The notes beneath the pieces were generated by a model that had not been told where the DNA came from, ran no database searches, and worked only from the letters and a program-made list of their open reading frames with translations. A program made the translations under genes and the position numbers. Of a DNA stretch of 16,219 bases, positions 9,076-16,219 are shown piece by piece (position 1 is the stretch's first letter; each line of letters starts with the position of its first letter). The DNA is from Hamiltosporidium magnivora. Taxonomy: Eukaryota > Microsporidia > Dubosqiidae. Where the stretch lies: contig PITI01000236.1 in the NCBI GenBank assembly GCA_004325065.1, positions 1 to 16,219 of the forward strand. The letters are read 5' to 3'.

Positions 9076-9568
9076 TTTATAATAATCATTTAAAACCTTA
9101 AATTATAATCATCTGGATAGAAAATGACTTGTAATAAAACATGGAACTTAAAACTAGAATTTTTTGCTTGACCATCGAAAACTTCAGACATATTTGGTGT
9201 ATGAAGAAGAAAATTAAATGGAGGATTTTGTTAAATTCAATTGTGAGATAAAATAATTGTTTAAAAATAAAATACAAATATTACTAAGTATAAAGAATAA
9301 AACATTATCTCTATTCTTCAAGAATATTTTTTCAAGTATGAATTTGTATTATATCCATCGATTTATATTTGCTTTGTTTTAATAAATAAATTTATATCCA
9401 ATTTAGAAATTTCTATTGAAATTTTTATTTCATGGCTTGAATCTAATATAAAAAAAGCGTTAACATGATTTAATTGATATGGAAATTTGTTTTAAAGTCG
9501 ATATATTTTTATATTATAGTCTTTAGTATTTGGATTTAAATTATCACATTTAAACTTGCTTTTTTTCT
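9076..9568. other. A+T-rich stretch, no gene recognised
   Basis: Nothing supportable is seen. A 36-codon frame from the ATG at 9142 (MELKTRIFCLTIENFRHIWC) ends at a TAA near 9250 and may be chance. It could also be the eroded end of the relic that stops at 9075. Confidence 0.35.
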
Positions 9569-9788
9569 CTACCATGCCGGGAGCATAATTGGCTTGAAGT
9601 GTTCTCTGCTTGTCGTATGAAGCGACTAAAAAGAACTGGTCCTTCATGTTGGGCGTAGGGCTAACAACCCACCCTTAAAAATAGCCTTGTTACATTACCC
9701 GAAAAGTAAACAAACCCACTACAAAAAGACCAACGAGTGGCATTACTGAGTGATGATAAGGCTCGTACAGGGCTGTAGTGCGGAGGAT
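9569..9788 (+). mobile_element. GC-richer island, probable retroelement fragment
   Basis: By hand count about 101 of 220 bases are G or C (46%), against about 20% on both sides, with abrupt edges. The stretch GGGCGTAGGGCTAACAACCC and its context (ACTGGTCCTTCATGTTGG just before, CACCCTTAAAAATAG just after) resemble, from memory, leader sequence before the endonuclease-RT ORF of arthropod LINEs. One frame reads EATKKNWSFMLGVGLTTHP before a stop; another reads KRLKRTGPSCWA. No catalytic motif is present, so it would be a 5' scrap only. The plus orientation follows from that resemblance. It could instead be a fragment of a structured RNA or of a host gene. The contrast in composition is certain; the identity is not. 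Confidence 0.4.
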
Positions 9789-10199
9789 AAATAAAGCTTG
9801 CTTTTTAAAATAATAAAATTCTTATGTGATTATTAAAATTTGTTGGGTTTCTATATATAACTTTAAATACACATAATTTTAATTTCATAATACTATTTTA
9901 AATGAATGTGTTTATTTTATACAAAAGAGATGAAATAATCAATCTTGAGAAATTTGATTACAGTTGTTTCAACAATCTAATTCAATCTTTAAACATAAAT
10001 TGATGCTTTGATTTTTTCATGTATAAATTTCTATTCCTTATTCTTAGCAAGTACTAATTTTTAATTGTAGCATTAGATTCGAAGGGATAAAATGTCTAAA
10101 AACAAATAAATCTACTCTAAGGTGTACTACTACTATTCTTAAAAAAAATTTATGTTTAAATGTGTATTCATTAAACTTTAAATGAAAAACGATATTTGA
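9789..10199. other. A+T-rich stretch, nothing recognised
   Basis: Dense stops in all frames. I see no repeat, RNA gene or motif. Confidence 0.4.
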
Positions 10200-10899
10200 G
10201 TACAAAATAACATAAGGTGCATTTTATTACCAAATGCATTTCCAAAAATCAAAAAATATAGATTTTTTAAAAAAGAACATATAATTGTTCCTTTTTGTTT
10301 TGTTATGCTGGTATCTGATTATCAAAAAAATCCAAGAGTGTTCGAGAAAAATATTAAAAGTATTTATTTTTGCAAAATACAAATAACAATGAAAAGAGTA
10401 AAAGATCTAATAATATTCTGGGAAAATACAGCAAAGCCAATGAATGATCAATCTAGTAATGTTAACACATCGAAGGCGCTTGATAATCATTGCAAGCACA
10501 ATTATACAAAACCTTTAAACATTTACAATAATATCGCTCTTATATTCGCAAAAACGAGTCTAGACAAAAGAATTGCTTAGGCTTACCTTTTAAAGATAAT
10601 GTTGATAATTATTTTCATAAGAAAAAAGAAGCACCAGTTTACATAACAATGGCGCAAGTTTATGTGTAAGGTAATTATAGTGATGAAAAGGTGGAAGCGC
10701 TTCAAAAAATATTCTTAAAGATGGTATTAAAAACGATGGTGTAAATTTTCTGAATAATTCCTCTGCAAATCTAAACAATGAATCAATTATAAGGCAGATT
10801 GAGGAAGAAAAAATTACTGTTAAAAAAATTAAAAGGAAAAAAAGATGGGAAGGAATAAGCGATTCCAAGGAAAGATTGAAAAATTTGTATATTTCATAA
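10200..10899 (+). pseudogene. Decayed protein-coding gene of unknown function
   Basis: The plus frame is open for 126 codons from 10200 to a TAG at 10578, far longer than chance allows here. ATG codons lie at 10305 (MLVSDYQKNPRVFEKNI) and 10389 (MKRVKDLIIFWENTAKPMND); the second looks the more natural start. At about 10570 coding passes to another frame (CLGLPFKDNVDNYFHKKKE, APVYITMAQVYV), with TAA at 10667, then GNYSDEKVEALQKI. Near 10700 it passes to a third frame (ASKNILKDGIKNDGVNFLNN, then ESIIRQIEEEKITVKKIK), ending at TAA 10897. The product would be about 170 to 230 residues, hydrophilic, with a charged and probably helical C-terminal part rich in Lys and Glu. There is no signal peptide. 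It resembles nothing I can name. The two frameshifts could be sequence errors, which would leave one internal stop. Confidence 0.55.
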
Positions 10900-11050
10900 A
10901 TACAATAAATCCTTTTTTATATTCTTTTTACTTTAAAACAACAATTTTTTCTAAAAAAAGTATATAAAAGAATATATAGAATGGTAGTCTGACAATTTTC
11001 ATTTTAAAAACAATTTATTTTTTTCAATATAATTATTACCCATTTTTTCA

Positions 11051-11410
11051 TAGCTAAAACCCAGAATAATTAATATTCTGGCTAGGCTTGGAATAACCAG
11101 TTTAGATATTCTAGCTCTGCTACTCGATGTATTTACTAATTTATAAAGTTTTGCGGCTCAAATCATAAGCATATTCCTAAACTTAGCAATTATAATTACG
11201 AAAAACCGTTTGTTGCTGGCATCACTATCCAAAGTCTTTATGAATAGACAATTTAGGGAATGTAGACCCTCTTACTTGAATAAAAAAACAAGCACTATAA
11301 GAAAAGTTAAGAGAAAGAGCAGCGGAGGCATTATGGTTAGCAATAACAAACTATTTACCTCCTTTTTGCCATTTTTTCGTAAATTAAAGTGTAAGGTAAA
11401 ACTAAATTAG
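11051..11410 (+). pseudogene. Coding-like stretch open on both strands, identity unknown
   Basis: The plus frame from 11051 to TAA at 11408 has one internal stop (11144) in 119 codons. The first part is hydrophobic (INILARLGITSLDILALLLD, then FAAQIISIFLNLAIII). The second is basic, with an ATG at 11240 (MNRQFRECRPSYLNKKTSTI, then RKVKRKSSGG). The minus strand over about 11350-11000 also has only two stops and includes SSSRARISKLVIPSLARIL and a very hydrophobic run (PPLLFLLTFLIVLVFLF). The stretch is less A+T-rich than its flanks (about 36% G+C over 11211-11340), which by itself reduces stops. I cannot decide which strand, if either, was coding. It may be part of another decayed mobile element. 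Confidence 0.3.
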
Positions 11411-11660
11411 ATTTAACCTAAAACTTAAGAAAAGTTATAATTCTAAAGGCCGAAGTATGTATATTGAAAAATACATCACATGATAGATATAAACAGGCAA
11501 AAAACATATAATTGGGTTCGAAAAAAGTCTAGAAAAAAGTAAATAACAAAAAAAAGAAATATATCTTCCTTGCTAGATTATTTTACGCAAAGTTTTGAAT
11601 TTCTTTATCAAATTATCGACGAAATTAAAAAATTGATAATTTTGGAAACCAGATACATGG

Positions 11661-11707
11661 AACACATTATATAACCCCACAGAAATTTTCTTGGGGGTTA
11701 ATGTGTT
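11661..11707. repeat. Long imperfect palindrome
   Basis: AACACATT at 11661 pairs with AATGTGTT at 11700-11707. Inside it, TAACCCC at 11672 pairs with GGGGTTA ending at 11700, and AGAAA with TTTCT around the centre. The core 11672-11700 has 14-base arms with two mismatches. The C and G runs are unusual in this A+T-rich setting, so the hairpin would be comparatively stable. No gene is close enough to make it a terminator, and no second copy was noticed. Its function is unknown. Confidence 0.6.
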
Positions 11708-12399
11708 TTGGAATGTTTTTATTCATTGAAAAAGTCCACAATATAAATCTAGCAAACTTTTAAACTTCTCAAAATCCAATGGGAAGGGCTTTAGAAATTA
11801 AAAGTAATTTATTATAATAAAACCATCAATTAAAATCAAAAGCATGTTAAAAATAAAACATCTTCTTGATAAATGAATTCTTAAAAAGGGGTTTGCAAAA
11901 TTTGTCTTCTTGAATTTAATTAAGCAAGGTGTCAAAAGGAATCTAGATTTAAAAAATTCAATTTTAGAGGTTTAGAGCCTTTAATATTAATAGGTCTTCC
12001 ATAATGTCAGATATGAGCGTATAAATTAACATAAAAAATGATAGCTAATGATATGCGTTTAAAAACAGGTTCTATCAAAAAATTTTAATTAGCTTTTTCT
12101 AGAAATCTAGAAACCGTGTTTTTTTAATCGATAAATTTAAATATTATAGATTTCTTTTTGGCTCACTATCTATAGAATTTGTCTTTATAATTTATTTAAT
12201 GATACTCACAACTCTTCATAGATTTTCAAAATGTATTTAATTGTTTAATTATAATATGATTCAATGAATTTTTTTTTTCTTGTAAATATAAATATAAATT
12301 TCATATTCATATAAATTATAAAGAAATTAGGAAATAAATTAAACAACTATATGTTTAACGTTTTAAATTTAAAGATAAAAGGCAAAATGATTCTGTTGA
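11708..12399. other. A+T-rich stretch with one weak coding-like segment
   Basis: The plus frame at about 11816-11974 has one stop in 53 codons and reads MLKIKHLLDK, TGA, then ILKKGFAKFVFLNLIKQGVK. It could be the start of the decayed gene that follows at 12400, but nothing links them. A short direct repeat (TCTAGAAA twice) lies near 12098-12114. The remainder holds nothing I can support. Confidence 0.3.
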
Positions 12400-13609
12400 A
12401 TAAAAAAGAAACAAATAGAGAGATTTTTTCCATTTAAGCGACAGAGAGGATTAATGGAAAAAATCGCTACAAAGAAGCTACACCATAGTTATCTTAATGC
12501 TAAATATCGTACAATCCAAAAAGATGCATATATTAAGTAAGACGGAATTTTAGTTTCAAAAATCATGTTTTTATTATATATCTAAAATCCATATCAAAAT
12601 GATTGGTTCTAAACTTTTTATAATTAGAAAAGAAAATTATTAAATTTCATATCAGGATGCGGAAAAAATCATTATTGAAAGAATTAAAGCAAATTTAAGT
12701 GTATTTTATGCTATCCATAATTATTTATTATATTTTTTTTATCAATTTGTAGTGGGGAAGTAGATTTGGAATTATAAATATTGCAATAAATTTTTAAATT
12801 CGGTTTTTTGCATTAAAATTATTATTGACCGGTTTAAAGCGCTCATAAAGTATAGATAAGAAACCTAGTATGAAATACAAATTAAAAAAGGCTCTAGTGT
12901 AGTAGAAAATTTATTAAGTCTAAAACATGTTGTTCTAGCGACAAAGATTTATCATCAAAGCCTTTTTTTACAAAGAAATAAAAAAAATAATTAATTTCTG
13001 AAATAATAACGTATTATATTATTAATAGTTTGATATGAAAACTAACTTTTCCTAAAAAAGATGAAATATCAAAAAATATTTTCCTTAAGCTAGAAAACAT
13101 CTTCAATCCAGATTTAATTTTCTCTTAAAAATCTTTTATTTGGACATAAAAGATTCTTTTTAGAATGGTTATGCAATATTATTGGTTTATAAAGGAAAAA
13201 TCTCGCTGCGAAACAAGGGAGAAGAAGCCTATCTATTTAGATCAATTACTAAAGAAGGAAACCTGAAAGAATTGAGTTGACCAAAAAAAGGTAAATTAAT
13301 ATATATGAAGAATGATATTTATCACTAGAATGATTATTTGGCTGTTTTGCATCAGAAAAGCCACTGTTTTACGCTACATCTATGATCTAATATGTGATAA
13401 AATGAACTGCGAGCAAATCACATTTAATTTTTGGTATAAAAAACGCTACTCGAAAAATAATATTCACAGGTGAAGAGCCTGAAAAATCATTCATTATGTG
13501 TTTTATTTTTGCTAAATGACCTGAAGTGACATTTGATGCTGGAAGCAATTATTTGGTTGCAAAAGAAATCAATATTATGAGATCAGACCGTGATAGGAGC
13601 AAAATTTGA
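12400..13609 (+). pseudogene. Candidate long decayed gene, plus strand
   Basis: A succession of plus-strand open segments runs through 1.2 kb. The segment 12400-12537 includes MEKIATKKLHHSYLNAKYRT. The segment 12554-12991 stays in one frame for 146 codons with four stops (12641, 12761, 12857, 12866; about 13 expected) and includes YQDAEKIIIERIKANLSVFY and SSVVENLLSLKHVVLATKIY. Near 13060-13125 comes DEISKNIFLKLENIFNPDLI. Near 13160-13260 come AILLVYKGKISLRNKGEEAY and LFRSITKEGNLKEL. The segment 13406-13609 has one stop and includes IIFTGEEPEKSFIMCFIFAK and PEVTFDAGSNYLVAKEI, ending at TGA 13607. Frame changes lie between segments. These look like pieces of one protein of about 400 residues with a tidy 3' end. 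I recognise no domain, and some segments may be chance. Confidence 0.35.
13130..13155. repeat. Perfect 10-bp inverted repeat
   Basis: AATCTTTTAT and ATAAAAGATT flank a six-base loop (TTGGAC). It lies inside the decayed gene candidate and close to one of its frame changes. A short A+T-rich hairpin like this may well be chance. Confidence 0.45.
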
Positions 13610-14694
13610 ATTTTAAAGTTTAACTAAGGCATTTGTTATATAAGTAAGTTGTCTAACTTCAAATTATTTCTTATTCTCTCTATATAATTTATAAAAGGTA
13701 TATATAGTTTCTTTAAACAAATTGTATTACATTCATAATGAAAAAAATATACCGTGCACCTGCCAAACAATATTAAAATATGCTAAAATAAAGGTATTTA
13801 GGAATCTAAATAAACCACTATTGGAAATTATTTAAATACATATATGGCAAATATTTCTTAAAATGAATAGATTATTTACCATGATATAGTCAAAAGTTAG
13901 GTCTAAAAACTTAAGAAATATTACTTCAATAGTCACAAAATGTTTTTTTAATATTTATATACTAATTTTACTATTTCTAAATATTAAAAATATCTCATTA
14001 ATAATTTTTTATAATTTGAAATAATACTAGGAGATATCTAATCGATACATTCAATAATATTGACATGGTTTTCGTTAAACATTATTTCATTTTAACAGTT
14101 ATAAAGCAAAAACAAGAATGATTACCGATAAGAAATTTATTACCTTTAATCCTTCCTTGCCAATATTACACATCTTAACTTTTTAATAATCTTAAGCAAT
14201 AAATCGAGTACCAATTAGAATAAGAAAGACAATTTTCCTTCTAAAAAGTATAAATGCGTCAAACATTTATGTAGAATTATAAATAAGAAATAAATCTAAA
14301 GATTCATAAAAGCATATAAACCCAAGGTAACGAATTCCCGAACTACAATTTTTTAAACTACAGATTTCCGCTTCTATAAGAATTTAAAGAGATCTAAGAT
14401 GATATAGTTATATATTTCCTTATAAAAATGTACGAGTTCTCTAAACATTATATGATTTGAAATATATCAAAATATTTAAATAATAAATTTATATCTTTTG
14501 ATAAAATTCAATTTTTAGGACCATTTCTTTGTGTTAATCTCTAACGAAATTACATGTGTAATTTTTCTAGAAAGAAGCAATTTGCTAAATTCTTAAAGTT
14601 TTAGTTCTATTAGAAACTTGAAAAATGATTTTTTGAATTAAAAAAAGAATATCTTTTAATACATGTTCTTGTGTGAAAATTTTATATCAATCCT
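13610..14694. other. A+T-rich stretch without a supportable gene
   Basis: Mostly stop-dense. On the minus strand two frames are fairly open over about 14400-14100 (one reads LHKCLTHLYFLEGKLSFLF, the other MFDAFILFRRKIVFLILIGT). A minus segment at about 14689-14585 reads YKIFTQEHVLKDILFLIQK. These could continue the minus relic just to the right, but overlapping frames compete and none is convincing alone. Confidence 0.3.
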
Positions 14695-14964
14695 TTATTC
14701 TCGCAAATAATAAATTATTTTCCCGGAAGGGGTGTTGTATTGAATAGCTTGTTTTGTATTTGCAGCTTTTTTAAGTGATTTTATTAACTCTTCAGCTGCT
14801 TACAGCTTCGGTATTAAAATTTTATTCCAATATTCAGAATTGTTTTTTTGCTTTTAAGATTAAATCACAATTTTTTTGGAAATCATACTGAATAGAAATT
14901 ATCTAATTATCTCTGCGTTTTTAGATTACATATTAGGAATTTTAGCCTGTGAATATTCTTCAAA
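14695..14964 (-). pseudogene. Weak coding relic, minus strand
   Basis: One minus frame includes FEEYSQAKIPNM, SKNAEIIR, NNSEYWNKILIPKL and an open 34-codon block ending at TAA 14697 (AAEELIKSLKKAANTKQAIQ, then YNTPSGKIIYYLRE). That block is protein-like, with a likely helix followed by a Gly/Pro turn and a strand. Stops are only slightly scarcer than chance over the whole piece (five in about 89 codons). It may be part of a longer decayed minus-strand gene reaching from about 15900 down to 14100, but I cannot join the pieces. No family is recognised. Confidence 0.22.
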
Positions 14965-15247
14965 TTAATCTATTTAAGTTTTGATTGAAGTTTAATCTAG
15001 GTATTTATATAAAACAAAATCGACTGGATATGTGACTATATACTGTTTTTTTAAATTAAGAAATTATAGGGAAGCCGTAATTATTTATTTTTTTACAATT
15101 ATACAAACTCTAGAAAAAAATATATTTTACGTAAGCAAAAAATTCACTGTTTTAGTAATATATTAACTCAAATTAAACTAAATTAAAATTTAATTGTAAT
15201 TTTCAAATAAACAAATATAATAACAATCTTCTAATAACTAAAACCTT

Positions 15248-15409
15248 ATGAAGACTATTTTGTCACATCAAAATATTTGGAAAGTGTGCTTCACAAATAT
15301 ATGGCCTGATATTATGCAAGTAATAATCAACATAGATAAAACAAGTCATTATGAATTTTACATTAAATTTGCAAATAATTTTGAATCTAAAAATATTATA
15401 AAAATTTAA
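15248..15409 (+). CDS. Small hypothetical ORF, 53 codons
   Basis: ATG to TAA with no interruption, starting MKTILSHQNIWKVCFTNIWP and ending FANNFESKNIIKI. It is rich in Ile, Asn and Lys, as expected from base composition, but has a scatter of Trp, Cys and His not typical of random A+T-rich frames. There is no signal peptide or clear membrane segment, and no homologue that I recognise. It lies tail to tail with the minus-strand relic ending at 15424. Chance occurrence is quite possible at this length. Confidence 0.2.
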   Translation: MKTILSHQNIWKVCFTNIWPDIMQVIINIDKTSHYEFYIKFANNFESKNIIKI

Positions 15410-15423
15410 TAAGTAAAAGGCAT

Positions 15424-15912
15424 TTAATTAATCCAAACTTCTTTACTGCGGATTTTAAAGTGATTTAAGGTGTCTGTATATTCGGAAAAATATTTGGAAT
15501 CAATAAGAGTAGTTTTTTGTACAAAAGTAGGATAAGATATTCCATATTTGTAAAAACATTTTTGTCTAAATGAAATCCTTGAAGTTCAAGATTTTTCAAT
15601 GACGATTGTCTCATTATACCCAATAAATTTCGCTTGTAAAAAATGTAGAAACCAAAATCAATGTACCTAACTTTTCAAGTCTTAAGGCTTCATACGCTTT
15701 TGAGGAATTAAAAAATATTTCATTTTAAAAAGAACAGAATTAAATAGAAGTATAAATTGTTTAACTGTAAATATATCTGAATTACTTAGTATATTTCTAG
15801 CTAAATTTATTTTTCTCAGCGATACTGTTGAGAGCATACAGAAAGATATTCCATCAAACCTGATTAAAGGTTGCAAGTTTATATATTTTTTGTTTCTATG
15901 CAAATAAACTGA
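15424..15912 (-). pseudogene. Candidate decayed gene held in one frame, minus strand
   Basis: A single minus frame is open from 15912 to TAA 15684. There is no ATG near the start; the first plausible codon is TTG at 15903. It then continues with stops at 15669, 15660 and 15588 to a TAA at 15426. That makes four internal stops in about 160 codons, where about 14 are expected. Segments include NLQPLIRFDGISFCMLSTVS, LRKINLARNILSNSDIFTVK, CFYKYGISYPTFVQKTTLID and SKYFSEYTDTLNHFKIRSKE. No frameshift is needed. It has no recognisable domain, signal peptide or repeat. It may be the upstream part of the minus-strand coding traces at 14964-14695. Confidence 0.33.
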
Positions 15913-16219
15913 TTAAGGCAACGGATGTAATTTTTTTAAAATTTACTATCCGATAAATAAAGATATTTAAAGGACATTTAATTTGAAAATCAAGAACAAT
16001 TGATGTAAGCTCATTATTTTTGTTCAAGAAAGTTTTAAACATTTGAGTATTTCAAAATTCTTAATGATATAAATATATCTTGAAACCAATAATTTTTTGA
16101 TAAGATATGGTCTTTGTACTTGAATATATTAATTTAGCGTCAATACTCGGGTTAAATCGCCGAAATGATCTAGATTTTCTAAAAAAATATTTCGGCTTTT
16201 ATATTTAAAAAAATTTACG
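15913..16219. other. A+T-rich stretch, nothing recognised
   Basis: No open frame of note and no repeat or RNA motif is seen. Confidence 0.4.

Noticed and set aside
5315..9590. Shared CC-ATG-CCGG context at 5328 (minus) and about 9580 (plus)
   Set aside because: Only about ten bases match and the reading frame at 9580 stops after a few codons, so a common start-site signal or repeat is not supported.
10590..10868. Minus-strand frame of 92 codons, hydrophobic
   Set aside because: It is opposite the Lys/Glu-rich plus-strand relic. AAA/GAA-rich coding sequence yields stop-poor Phe/Leu/Ser-rich antisense frames.
11505..11525. GGGTTCGA resembling a tRNA T-arm
   Set aside because: No matching acceptor or anticodon stem is found around it. 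No tRNA or rRNA gene was found anywhere in the window.
1..16219. CRISPR array, long tandem repeats, telomere or LTR retrotransposon ends
   Set aside because: No regularly spaced repeats, terminal repeats or primer-binding sites were seen by eye. Short A+T microsatellite-like runs are what the composition predicts.

Overview
The window is eukaryotic DNA, roughly three quarters A+T, and I see no intact gene of ordinary size in it. It reads as a gene and transposon graveyard. The best guess for the source is a large-genome microsporidium of the Hamiltosporidium kind. The reasons are the extreme A+T bias, the degenerate LINE family whose protein resembles ones I associate with such genomes, and a RhoGAP-like relic that rules out bacteria. 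This assignment is inference and rests on no database search.

Layout. Positions 1-2130 (minus strand) hold the 5' part of a LINE open reading frame up to the reverse transcriptase palm; the element runs off the left edge. Just upstream of it on the same strand (2263-2556) is a decayed acidic coding piece. About 1.7 kb of A+T-rich DNA follows. Positions 4241-5328 (minus) carry a pseudogene with a recognisable RhoGAP domain. Positions 5446-6841 (plus) hold the complementary 3' half of the same LINE family: the end of the reverse transcriptase, thumb/linker, zinc knuckle and restriction-like endonuclease. It is followed by a short 3' region with a hairpin and then by a second copy of the acidic piece (6938-7159).

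The right half is poorer in recognisable content. It has a long single-frame relic (8479-9075), a sharply GC-richer 220-bp island (9569-9788) that looks like a foreign retroelement scrap, and a coding relic of unknown function with two frameshifts (10200-10899). A less A+T-rich stretch is open on both strands (11051-11410), and a long imperfect palindrome lies at 11661-11707. Further weak coding relics occur at 12400-13609 (plus), 14695-14964 (minus) and 15424-15912 (minus).

How the parts relate: both LINE halves belong to one family, because they overlap in sequence just after the catalytic palm motif. Each lies next to a copy of the same acidic sequence on the same strand, which suggests either a shared insertion neighbourhood or that the acidic piece belongs to the element. 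The RhoGAP relic lies between the halves and is divergent from the right one. Calls on the weak relics rest on stop-codon scarcity: at this composition about one codon in 11 should be a stop by chance.
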